Positions 22,731 to 33,881 of a stretch of 64,000 nucleotides of DNA are shown here, in pieces. Made by a program: the position numbers and the translations under genes. Source of the stretch: Hedera helix (taxonomy: Eukaryota > Streptophyta > Magnoliopsida > Apiales > Araliaceae); NCBI GenBank assembly GCA_947179155.2, contig OX359273.1, positions 41,748,523-41,812,522 on the forward strand, in the 5' to 3' direction. Position 1 is the first letter of the stretch; each line of letters begins with the position of its first letter. The notes below the pieces were generated by a model. That model saw only the letters and a list, made by a program, of their open reading frames with translations. It was not told the DNA's origin and made no database searches.

Positions 22731-24372
22731 GCAAGCATCGAGACCTAGTTTCATGACTATACGATATTCAAAAAAAAAAAATTGTCGTGTGTGTGTACGC
22801 ATAAGCGAGGTACAGCAAGGCCACCTCTTTTTGCAGTCTTTCTCAGGAAGCTGTGCAACGGACATCACCACTCATACCGCTCTCATCCGGCGAGCAGGAA
22901 GCCTTTCCCCACAAAGAGTGATAATTTCGAATCGGCATCTATAAGTAAATTCATATGTAATGTTCTCATCTTAATTCTGAACTGTTGGAGTCTCCTTGTC
23001 TAGAAAGCGAAAGTTGTATATATTTTGCTGAAGTGACGCTTGTTTTACTGGTTTCACTGGTGCGACATGAGCAAATTCCCCTTGGATAAGTTATTTTCCA
23101 GAATATTATGTGTATGCCCCTTGGGTTATAATTTATCTTACGGTCTCTTTCATTCCTCTTTTCAGCTTGAAGTTTATGATATGACCATATTTTTTTCCTT
23201 TTCTAAAATATGATTGATAATATTATTCTATGTGGAGGGAAATCGTGGAAATAAATAATTTAACATTGGTCCTCCACCCAAGCAATGGTTTACCTTCTTG
23301 GTGTATGTATGTACGCAAATACATCATCTGTAAATTAGTCCATTTCTTTTTATATGTCATTTTAAGGTGCCATTTCTTTTTATTTGTTTTTTTAAGGTTA
23401 TGCACGAAATGCAATTAATATTTTTTGAAAAATGAGAGAGAAATAAATTATCAGTTAATTATAAAGGAAAATTAAAAAATTTAAATTTTTAATATTTTTT
23501 TAGAATTTATAAATGTATATAAAAAGAATAATTTTCCCCCCCCTAAAAAGACAGATTAAAAGGAAGGGAGGTAGTGCTTTTTTAATAGGAGTGTCTTTTA
23601 TGGAACCTTAAATTTAGTTTTATCTGGTTCTTTTATTTTGTTAATGTATGTATGTACGTATGTATTTGTATCACTAAATAAATTTTATTTTATTTGCTAT
23701 ACTCCATTAAATATTGTAAACAGGAGATTCCACACACCATTTACAATCACAATTACAAAAGGCATCTGAAAAAGGAGGGGGGAAAGAATAGTCCAGTACT
23801 GGATAATTCCGTGAAATGACCAAAAAAGAAAGGCATAAAAACATAATATCAAGAAAAAACAAAGAAACATGCATGTCATTTGATAAAAATATGGGGATAG
23901 ATTTGGAAGAGTGAAAAAGAAGGGCGGTACAAGCAAAGAGAATGACGAAAGAGAGGAAAACTAAAGAGAATATAATTTTCAGAAAATATCAAAAATACTA
24001 TGTTCTACTCCATCCTTTTCCTTTTCTCTCTCTCTTATAAAATTATGGGTTTTTCTTTTCCAACGTTGAATATGATTAGAATTCCTTTCAACCCCTTTTC
24101 TCACGTATAAGTGTCAAAAAAAAATTCCCCACCCCCGGAAAACCACCCTTTTCAATTTCCAAAACCACCTTTCTCTCCTACCCATCTCCCCAAAAGCGGC
24201 TTTATTATCCGTCCTTCGAGTTTTCTCGGTAGTTTTCCTAGGAACCAAACAGTGGTTTTTCTTTTCCTCTCTCTCTACGGAAAGGAGGACGGGCATGAGC
24301 TAACGTGCGCCGGGTGCGGGAGTTTCTGCTTCGGTACTAGATTAATTCTGGACGTACACGTGGAAGGTTGTG
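22731..24372. other. Intergenic region between JMJ24 and the SANT-bromodomain gene
   Basis: About 300 bp of likely JMJ24 3' UTR, then AT-rich DNA with a homopurine stretch near 23900-23960. CT-rich promoter-like sequence with TTATAAAATT near 24034 precedes the next ATG. No gene was recognised. Confidence 0.5.
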
Positions 24373-24630
24373 ATGGGGGAGGAAAAGATTGCGCCGGGGC
24401 CCCGGAAGAGGTGGGGCACGTGGGAGGAGCTGATTTTGGGTAGCGCTGTTTTAAGGCACGGCAAACGAGACTGGGACGTTATTGCTTCGGAGCTCCGAGT
24501 CCGAACCATGTACCCGTTCAGCTTCACCCCACAGGTCATTAATAATTAAAGTGTTACATTTATTTATAACTAATTTTGCGAAGAACAGGAGGAATAAATT
24601 TAGGACTGCCATTTTTTAATTATACTTCTC

Positions 24631-24678
<48 letters not shown>

Positions 24679-25505
24679 CAGAGACAGAGAGAGACAGAGA
24701 GAGATTAAATGGGAGTTGTTAGATTCTGTGGGTTCATAATGTAAGCTATTTAAATGGAAAGTACTTGCACTAATAGCCGAGGTCTTAAGAAAAAAATGAT
24801 TAATTTAAGCTCTGAGAGGTCATAATTAATCATTTTTGGAATCGGGAAGTGGTAATGTGAGACGAAACACTTGTTTGTTGGTAGCAATATTTTAAAAATC
24901 GGATCGGTCATCGAACTGAAAAAGTTATCGGATAAATGAATTATTGGTTCAATCAGTGGTCGAACCGTGTTATTGACTCAGTAACGTTATTAATATGTAA
25001 TAAATAATAAATATATTAATTATTATTATATAAATATATATTATATATAATATCTATCAAATATGTAAAATTAATCAATTTATCTATAAAAAAAACTAAA
25101 CTTATTTGTGCAATATTTATTTTATACAATTCAAATAAATATTAAATTTATATGAAAAGAAAAATATTAAATCATGCTCACAACTTAAAAGTGATAAAAT
25201 CAAACACAAATGAACATAAACATCTTATGTAATTATTTATTTATTTTTTATAGTTAGCTTGAACCAGTGACCGGTTCACTGGGTCGATTGATTCAACCAC
25301 CGGTTTTTTGTCGAAAATGGGTTGATGGTCCAAACCGGACGAAAGCTGGTTCGGTCCGATTTTTTAATAGTTAAAGTCATTTATTTGGCAATTTGTGGTA
25401 AGTTTAAAACGAGAGTGGTAAAAAGGAATACCCATATCTATTTTTAGAGGTGACAAACGGACCGGGCCAAAACAACCCAGCTTTTTACTGGCTGAAAAAG
25501 TTAAG

Positions 25506-25562
<57 letters not shown>

Positions 25563-28500
25563 CAACTATAACACATTAACACATAATTTGAAATAAATAC
25601 TAACTCTAATTATTTACAATTATGACACATAATTTATACATAATCATTTATTATTATTAGTAAATAAAATAAAATAATTAATAACTTTATAGATATTTTG
25701 TAGTAATATATATTAAAATGTAACTAATCTTGTGATTAATTAATTGATAAATGTTTATAATATTAATATTAAAGATAATAGACTAAGAAAGTAAAAGAAA
25801 GACTAAAGGTAATATATATATTATATTCATAATATTTTTTTGTATTATTATTTAAGATCACATGTTAGAATACTCAAAATACATGAGCATGAACATGCAT
25901 GCTTCATGCTCATAGAATATATCCCTAAGGTACGTGCTTAACTAGAACGTGAACATTTTTGTTGCGTGATTGTCCACTCCCTTAAAAAGCTTATGGGTTT
26001 TTGGCTTTGTTGCTGCGCCCCCATTAACAAGGGTCTCTTACTGATTTACAGGTTTCTTTTTTTGTTTATTTCTTTTCCTAATAATGATATATTCAAACGG
26101 CACCAATGTGGTGCCACACATATACATCTGAGTAACAAAATGCAGATGAAACCTGTCCTCCGTCATACAAAAACTAAATCATGTTCTAAGGCTCATCTCT
26201 GACAAAAAATCAACAAGCAATAGACTATCCAGGAAAGCAAGCTCTCATTCTACCAAAAAAAGAAAAAAAGTGAGGGCTAGATGTACACAAGGACCTCTCC
26301 CTATCCTCGGGAATATCTACGATTCCTCTCCCTCCAACGAACCCACTAAAGACAATGAGGTATCTTGTCCCAAATGGCCTTGTTCCACTTGTAGACTCCC
26401 CCTTCCAAGTACTCAAAAAAGCACTCACCAAAGATTGGGGTCTTATTTATTGATCCACAACTGCTTTTTTATTTTTCCAATATTTGATCTGATTCATCTT
26501 TAGCTCATTTCCAATTTGAAAGCGACAAAATGTTAAAAAAGGTGGTGACCGTGTTTGGTATAAAAAATACTCTCTCCTTTCTATTATATAAAGATCGTTT
26601 AAGACATAATCACACATATTAAAAAGTCTCATTAATACTAATATTAGGTAATTAATGTTAGTTTGAAATTTCATTACTATCCATGCACTAATTAATTACT
26701 CCTCTCTCTCAATTATTCCAACTCTAAGGGTAGTAGGAAATGATTTGATTTTTCCTCCTAGATATATGTAAAACGACTTATATTTTGGTTAGAAAAAAAC
26801 TTCTAAAATGAATTATATAACGAAAAGGAAGGAGTAGTTTATTTTTGGAATCCATGGAAATTAGCCAACTGACAGCACAGTAATCTAAGGTGCACCTTGA
26901 AGCACGTATAATGTTCTTTCAGTTTATTTTTCATGGCTAGAATTCACTCGATATGTGATGGAGCATTCAAGACTTTCCATAAAAAGCAAACTACTCAAAT
27001 GTCACTCAATCTACTGGAACATGTATTGTGATCAGTTCAGTTAGGGAGTAAGATGAACAAGTTGAAATCAAGCTCCAACTGAATCCCATCAAAATCTGGA
27101 GTTGAACTTCAGAGCTGAGCTACCTAATACTCAGTTTCATTCGATCCACTTATACCCTAAGCCGCCTGAGACTAATTTTCAACAAATGAATAAGGTGATA
27201 AAATTGATAATATTTTGTGCTGTATGTTATGTACTCTACAAGACTAGGTAGGCTTCATATTTCTATTATGGGTATGTAGTATGGTTATATTTTAACTTCC
27301 TACTTCTTGCACTTCTGAAATGACAAAAACTATAACCTAATTGCAGGCCTGTAAAGCAAAGTACGAGGACTTGCGGCAGCATTATTCTGGCTGCACGTGA
27401 GTAGAACTATTTCTAATTGTTCATTTGATTTTACATGTACTTGATAAATCAAGATGATGGCCTTATTATGGTGTTCTAACTTGTTATCTTGTATAGTTTG
27501 TAGTTTAATGTTGTATGCGTATCTTATTACTATGATCTGTGCGGTTATAATTGTAAATATATCAACACTTAAGCATGTAGAATGCTGATATACTAATGAT
27601 ATATCATATATGCTAAATCACCAGACTTAGTAACCCCATTGCATGTGAACTCAAAGCTATAGACAGAATTGTACACATTCTCATTATTTTTCTTTTTTCT
27701 TTTTAATTTTAGAATTATCTTTTTGGATATGTATGAATTTGTATCAAATAGTAAGAAGCTTTCGATGTTGATGCCAAAAAAAAATTCAATTTTCATTGGA
27801 ACAGGTTCTACAAACCTGGTTCCAAAATTTTGGTTGCTTTCACTTTGACATAGTTGTTCTCATTAATTCAATAAGTAGATGTACATAGCAAGATTAGGTC
27901 TATTTTTCATTCAGAAATCAACCTTGCCCTAACTTATGATTCATTCATTTGCCTTAATGTTTACTCTTTAGAGCTTGGTATGAAGAGCTAAAGAAGCGTC
28001 GAGTAGAAGAGTTGAAGCTGGAATTGGAGAAATCTGAAGGATCAATTGGGTTAGTAAATTCTTTATCTTTCCATTCAACTCAGTGATTGTTGGAACTTGT
28101 GGCTCATAACTGGAAAGTTTAGAAAAGGCCAGTGCTAAGCGAAGTGAGACACTGGCCTATCACAGATTCTGTAGTTTGGGCTGGGCCGAAGACCCAAAGG
28201 TTTTGGGAGGGTGCGGGGGGCGGCGCCCCCCCGCGGTATAGTACGGTGAATTAGGATTGGAATATAAATAGCGCATATATATATTCTCTATTGTAAAACC
28301 CTATGTAACTTGAATCGTAAATAAAACATCTTCTCTCTTCGCTCCCGTGGACGTATCCGAGTTTGGAAAACCACATATATCCCTGTGTTAATTATTTACT
28401 ATTGTGTGCGTGTGTTCGATCCAATTCTAACAGTGATGATCTAGATACCCATCTATGAAATTTGTTCTTACTTTTTCCTCTTTGTCATGCATGGTATTAT

Positions 28501-30150
28501 TGTTCTTTTTTATTGTTTGGATTCCGAAGTTATTCTGAAAATTAATTTGTTTGTGTTTGAAAGATAGACGTAGTGTACAGCTTGAACTTGTTCATTTCTG
28601 ATACGGTTTGTCTTATTTTATGTTCAGATCTCTTGAGTCGAAGCTTAAAAGGCTCAAGATTGAGAATGAAAATTACTGTCAGGTTGATTATGATACTTGC
28701 CGGACAGAATCACCTGCACTTGTACCAAAGACAGAGGCCAATGAATCTTCTGGTAAAGAAACATCCAAGGACAGTTTATCTGCTGGAAGTTTCACGCACG
28801 ATTTCAAATCAAACTGGTCCCCTGAATGTCGAATTCTAGCACTAGCATCAGCTCCAGAGATGGAGACAAAGCCAAAGGTTTTGGAGTCTGATGAGCAGGA
28901 GAAACTTGTAAGCATAAAGGTAGCAGAGTTGAGAAACAAAAAGGGAAGTACTGTAAGAAAGAGGAGAGGTAAAAGAAAGAGGAAAGATTGTAATTGGGAG
29001 GTCAGGGAAGGGAGCATTGGAGAGAGTGATAATTTTGGTTCAACCAATGTTCTAACTAGCTCCTATAAGGAAACCTCGACCAGTGGCTGTGTTCAAACAA
29101 TCAAACCTTCCAGCTTAGATGGTCACAATGAAGAGCACTGTAAGGGACCAAGTGATGACCTGATGGGGATTTTTAATTTCATTGCAGAGAGCAAACATGC
29201 ATTGGGCTTTAGACGAAAACTAGATAGCCAGGTAATGCAATTGTGGGAGTTTATATTGTCTGTCTTGTCTCTATTTCATATTTGCTTCCTAATAATCCAT
29301 ACCAAAATGGAGAAACTAAGAGTATGGAGGAAATGGAGACCGCCTTAGATGCCGCCACCTTAATGTTAATCTTGAAATAAAGAAATTGTCACACTTGTTA
29401 GTAGAATTAACTAATATAAGTTAATTCTTACAGAAGAGGGCAAGGTACAAGAAGATTATACGGCAACACACGGATCTCGACACAATAAGATCAAGAATTG
29501 GCACTGGCTCCATCAAATCAACTAAAGAACTCTTCAGAGACTTGCTTTTGCTTGCCAACAATGCGGTGGTTTTTTACTCAAAAAGAACACGTGAATACAA
29601 GTCTGCATTGTCCCTCAGATACTTTGTCATGAAAGAATATCATCAGCACTTTAAGGATTCTCTTAACAAGCCTTCCTCGTCTGTCGTATCTTTTTCGCCA
29701 ATATGCAATCTTCCTGTAAAGCCCAGGAGTTTTCGCCCCCACCCTGGTAAATCCAAATTTTCTGCAAAGCCAAATGATGCTGCAAGTGGTATTGCTGGGA
29801 CTCTACTTGGTAATAAACGAGTAGGCGATGCCGGTTCCAGTACTCCTTCACATTCACTGCAGTCCTCAGGGATGGTGAAGAAAATCTCTGGAGCTCCACA
29901 AGGGTATTTAAAACTATGGAATGCTGATTCCAGTATTTCTCCACTAGGATCTTTGTTGATGGCAAAAAAACTAGCTGGGATTCCGCATGGACGTAAAAAA
30001 CTGAACAATGCTGATTCCAATCTTCCGAAGCAGTCCATGGTGATGGCGAAGAATGGCTTTGGTCATCCCGGGAAGGTGGGACAGGGAATGGCTAATCATC
30101 GATCTAAAACTTCGATGGTGAAAGAAAGAAAAAAGCAGGACAAAAGATAA
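24373..30150 (+). CDS. SANT/Myb-like and bromodomain nuclear protein
   Basis: Five exons: 24373-24534, 27347-27396, 27972-28049, 28628-29231, 29434-30150 (TAA); 536 aa. Residues about 11-75 form a SANT/Myb-like domain (RKRWGTWEELILGSAVLRHG, DWDVIASELR, then ACKAKYEDL). A short coiled coil follows (WYEELKKRRVEELKLELEK), then an acidic and basic linker with a KKGSTVRKRRGKRKRK nuclear signal. A bromodomain spans about 273-370 (DLMGIFNFIAES, LDTIRSRIGTGSIKS, LFRDLLLLANNAVVFY). The usual acetyl-lysine-binding Asn of the YN pair reads FYS here. The C-terminal 90 residues hold two to three degenerate repeats of about 33 residues (VKKISGAPQGYLKLWNADS, AKKLAGIPHGRKKLNNADS). This matches the plant DNA-binding bromodomain group (At2g42150, At2g44430 and relatives). 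Intron 1 is 2.8 kb and carries two transposon copies; intron 3 holds a solo LTR. Confidence 0.9.
24640..24705. repeat. Compound (TG)n(TA)n(GA)n microsatellite
   Basis: TGTGTG, TATATA and GAGAGA tracts follow each other directly in intron 1 of the SANT-bromodomain gene. Confidence 0.9.
24885..25370. mobile_element. Non-autonomous hAT-like element, same family as the outer hAT at 55168-58133
   Basis: The left end CAATATTTTAAAAATCGGATCGG is followed by CATCGAACTGAAAAAGTTATCGG. That segment reappears inverted at the right end of 55168-58133 (GAACCGAAAAAGTTATCGGG on the complement). The right end is CCGATTTTTTAATAG. The inside shares an AT-rich core with 57640-58030 in inverted orientation (CATTTGTGTTTGATTTTATC and its complement). 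No 8 bp target duplication is visible, so the ends may be eroded. It lies in intron 1 of the SANT-bromodomain gene. Confidence 0.6.
25510..25560. repeat. (TA)n microsatellite
   Basis: About 50 bp of pure TA repeat in intron 1. No fold-back element is attached, so it is a comparison site for the TA-associated elements elsewhere in the window. Confidence 0.95.
26570..26834. mobile_element. Stowaway-like MITE in intron 1 of the SANT-bromodomain gene
   Basis: The left terminus CTCTCTCCTTTCTATTATAT and the right complement CTCCTTCCTTTTCGTTATAT are inverted, with TA on each side (26568-26569 and 26835-26836). The ends resemble the CTCCCTCCGT class of Tc1/mariner-related MITEs. Confidence 0.75.
28088..28432 (+). 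mobile_element. Solo LTR of a retrotransposon in intron 3 of the SANT-bromodomain gene
   Basis: The 345 bp unit begins TGTTGGAACTTG and ends CAATTCTAACA, so it has TGTTGGAA/TTCTAACA inverted ends. It is flanked on both sides by the 5 bp duplication GTGAT (28083-28087 and 28433-28437). Inside are a TATA box (TATAAATA, 28263-28270), AATAAA near 28319 and a GC-rich hairpin around 28210-28235. No internal retrotransposon sequence remains, as expected after recombination between LTRs. The superfamily was not determined. Same orientation as the gene, assuming the TATA and AATAAA mark the sense strand. Confidence 0.88.
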
Positions 30151-31024
30151 CAAAGCTTGTAGGTTTGCTCTTTCTCACACTTTGTAAAGCCCTTTTAATT
30201 GCCTTGGGTACTAGTAACATTTAGTTAGCAATGTAGGTGCTACATGACATGAGTATCAGTTGAATGGAAAAATCTCCTTTTTTGTGATATGTAGGCTCTG
30301 TTTTTTCAGATATAAATCAAAAAATTTAAAGTAGAATAGAATTGTGCCGGTGAATCTTCAAGATTTTGATCTGAAATTGAGCAAAGTTCTCTAATCCAAA
30401 ATATGATATCGCCTAGCTAAGAAGCCCATTTTAGTTTTGAATGAGTTAAGCTAGTTTCTATTTTTGGCCCGGGCAATTGAGTGACGCTAACAAACTTCGT
30501 CTTTTCAAAATTATATATATATTTATTTATTTTTTTATTTTTTTTGCCCGTTCTAAAATTGAAGGTAGGTTTTCATTTGTAGATTATGAATGACACAAAA
30601 TTCTTAACAAATCATTACTTTTCCTTTTATTAATAGTATTTTTTTTATCAAACAGTCTAAACGACTTAGAAAAATTAAAACTGTAATATGTCACGAAAAT
30701 ATTACAATTTAGGATCCAGTTAGGAAAATAAAACCTCTTTTAGAAATCCTAATTTTACAATTAATTAGACATGTAATTAATTGTTTATAAAGATGTGTCA
30801 TTGCTGTCTGTTAAACTAATCTACCTAAAAGTTTAGGTTTCACCTAATACATGACTTTGTTATCAGGCTTGTCTGACACTTGTAAGTTTTAACTGGGCTG
30901 AAGTTGAATTGCAAAATAGTGTATTTGGTTGAGTAGGTTTGGTTGATGGAACCTATAAATTTTCAACACTTTGCTAAATGACAGCTTTTTTGGTCCGGGG
31001 TCCACACTTTTCTTTTGTTTATTA

Positions 31025-31281
31025 TTGACTCTGTCTCATAATAAACGTCTTAATTTGACTTTTATAGTTAAATTAATAATTTTTAAAATTAATAAATTTT
31101 AAAAAAGTTCAAGATATATGCCGAAAATTTTAATTATAATTACCTACGATAAATATACTGCTAATGTCAAGTTACGTGACTTAAGCATTTTATGTAAATA
31201 TTTTTAATTATTTATATTAAAAATAATAAATTTGACCATTAAAATTAAACTAAGACGTTTATTATAAGTCGGAAGGAATAT
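31025..31281. mobile_element. Stowaway-like MITE
   Basis: The left end CTCTGTCTCATAATAAACGTCTTA and the complement of the right end (CCTTCCGACTTATAATAAACGTC) are inverted repeats of the common CTCCCTCCGTCCCATAATAA type. They extend through an AT-rich hairpin with no coding capacity. Confidence 0.7.
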
Positions 31282-31988
31282 ATTAAAAAAAGTCAAATTC
31301 TAACCCCAACCCATCAAGATCCGTTGCGATTTTGAATATGGTGTGAAAATTAAAAGTTTGGGATATACTCCCCAACTCCTTCTGTTATCTTTTTCTTCTT
31401 CTTTTTGGGAAGAAAATAGGAGGAGTTGTTAATTGCCTTCTGATTAATATGGCATGGCGTGGGTGAGACTAGTGACATTTAAAGGAAAACGTACTAAATA
31501 ATATCATAACAAATATTTAGGGAAGTAATATTTCTGCAAGATTTTTTAAGTATTTTTACATATAAATTATCGCTATAGATTTATAATGACACTTTTCATA
31601 TAAAAATATCAAAAAAATTTATAAAAATATTAGTTACCAATATTTATTATTGTATTTATAATTTTTTTTAATATTTTTCAAACGCAACATAATTAATTTA
31701 TAAATAGAATGCTTTGGTTCAAAAATGAGTTTGACGCATTTAAAAATTTATACTTTACCAGTGTTAATAATGAAGCAAAGGCATAATACCAATACGAAAA
31801 ATCCATTGGGATTGGAATTCAAAGCAACGTCCCTCCAAGCCATTAAGTTTAGAATTTGGGACAATAATTTATATTCATAATAAATTATTTTTGTTAAATA
31901 AATTATATTCATATAAACGTAAGCAAATACACTTAGATAACAGTTCAAAAATATACCTTAAATAACATATCTATTTAAGTATTATATA

Positions 31989-32133
31989 TTTATCAAAACA
32001 ACGTCGTTTTGAAATTTTTTTAATGACACTTTAGTAAATAAAAGAAAAACAAATAAGACTGCGGAATGTCATATCTTCTTTTAATATTATTTTTTTAAAA
32101 AAATAATATTCAAAACGACGTCGTTTTGATAAA
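31989..32133. mobile_element. Small MITE with palindromic ends CAAAACGACGTCGTTTTG
   Basis: CAAAACAACGTCGTTTTG at 31994-32011 and CAAAACGACGTCGTTTTG at 32111-32128 are each palindromic. They lie within longer inverted flanks (TATCAAAAC and GTTTTGATA), giving a unit of about 145 bp. The class is unknown. Confidence 0.55.
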
Positions 32134-33881
32134 AATATACTATTTAAAATATATATATTTTAGATTCATCCTAAATATACTTATTATATCAAATTTAAAT
32201 TATTTTAATTACTCTTGCATGTCTTATATAAAAAAATTATTAAGAACTATTAAATTATCTGTCACGTAATATTTTATGTTATTTATATATTATTATTTTA
32301 ATATTTAAAATAAAATAATTTATTTTAAATATTAAAATAAAAATACATAAATAATATAGACATCAGGTGACAGGTTTATGATGGGTGAATAGTTACTCGT
32401 TTTACTTTACATGTGACTTGTGTTGCCAACGCATGCACGTACAAGTTTTTCTCTCTCTTCCGTTGTCTTCCGTGTTCGCATAAAACGTGGCGCTTCGAAC
32501 ATTTCCGACTCCTCCCCGTTTCTGTCTCTCTGGGATTGATATAATCCAAATAATCCCTTAAAACTTTTGCTTACTCTAAACTTCCCCGGCAGTAGCAGTA
32601 CATACATACATATATCTATTAATATATAGAGAGACTCGCCGCCGGACACCCATTTTGATTCACCGGACGTCTAGCCGGAGCTTCATTGCAGCTGCAATAT
32701 CTACCTATTTTTATGTGATTCCCCTCTTAGAGGTTTGTCTTCTTGATTGTAAAATTACGAATTAGTCCGAGATCCCCTGTTTTCCACTGTTTTCTTCCTT
32801 TCTTTCTTTCCGAATTTGTATGCTTTGGTGTAAGTACAGTGTTAATTACGGAAACGAATGAATTCTAGTTTTGTATTTGTTTATTTTTTACTGTTCGTTT
32901 TTTTTAAAATTTAATTTTCTGATAATATTAAATATTTAAAACCAAGATTTTCAGTTTTCTGATCTAATTTTCCCTGCTTCTGCTTATATTTATATGCGCC
33001 GTTTTGGGTCTTGGCATGTTTTAATTTGAGAAGAGAACAGAGAAGCTGCTTGTTGCTTTGAGAAAATACTCTAATTTTTATGGAATTTTTTGTTGCTCAT
33101 TGCATCAGTTATATTGGTACATGTTGCATTTATTATGTCTTTCAATTTTTTTCTAAATTGAAATATTATGGGTATTTCTGTCCAGGTATTTTCGGCTGTT
33201 TCTATATATTTGTCATGCAATTTAGATGTGAAATCTGAAGTATAATGGAGCTGCTTTGATCATATCTAGATGAATGTGAGCTTTTAAAATAATCAATAGT
33301 ATGGACACGCAAAACAAACATTTATTAACAACTCTCTAACGATAGTGTTTGTGAATCTCATAAGTTTTATTAAATTCGTAATCAAGATTTGAACTTTAAT
33401 ATTTGGTGTTGGATGTTCTTTTTGTAGTTTTTTTTTGATAACCTATTCTATTATGATTAGATTCGAGGATACATTTCATGCTTACCTTACATGATATTCA
33501 TGTAGTGCCTTGGTTAATTCTGAAATCTTCTTAGTTCTATTGTTGTGCTGTGGTGTTGTGCTGTGGGGTAGACTCATGACCTTACACGCTAAAAAGAAAG
33601 ACCCCTACCATTGGGCTATCAGGTCTTATCCTCACTAGAGTTATATACTACAACATTTAGGTAATTAAATTGAGCCTAATTTTTTTTTCCTCGTAATTTC
33701 TATCTTCTACCAAAAGTTATAATAAAATAACTGTTATATTAGATATGTTGTCTGAAAGGGCTTGGCAAATACTCAGATTTTTTTTTATATATGTATTTAC
33801 TCAGAATTGTTTTTGATATTCATTGCTATACATTTGTTGGCTGCAGCTTGTTATGAGAATAACTAGTATATTTATTTGTCT

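Larger units (their letters stand above)
30151..33881. other. Intergenic region and 5' leader of the DUF707 gene
   Basis: AT-rich, with the SANT-bromodomain 3' UTR at the left. A Stowaway-like MITE and a second small MITE lie inside. From about 32400 the sequence becomes CT- and GC-richer, as in a promoter and leader. An acceptor at TGGCTGCAG (to about 33846) suggests at least one 5'-UTR intron before the coding start. No other gene was seen. Confidence 0.5.

Noticed and set aside
25440..25480. TAGAGGTGACAAACGGACCGGG as the left end of another hAT
   Set aside because: It looks like a hAT terminus, but no matching right end or 8 bp duplication was found nearby.
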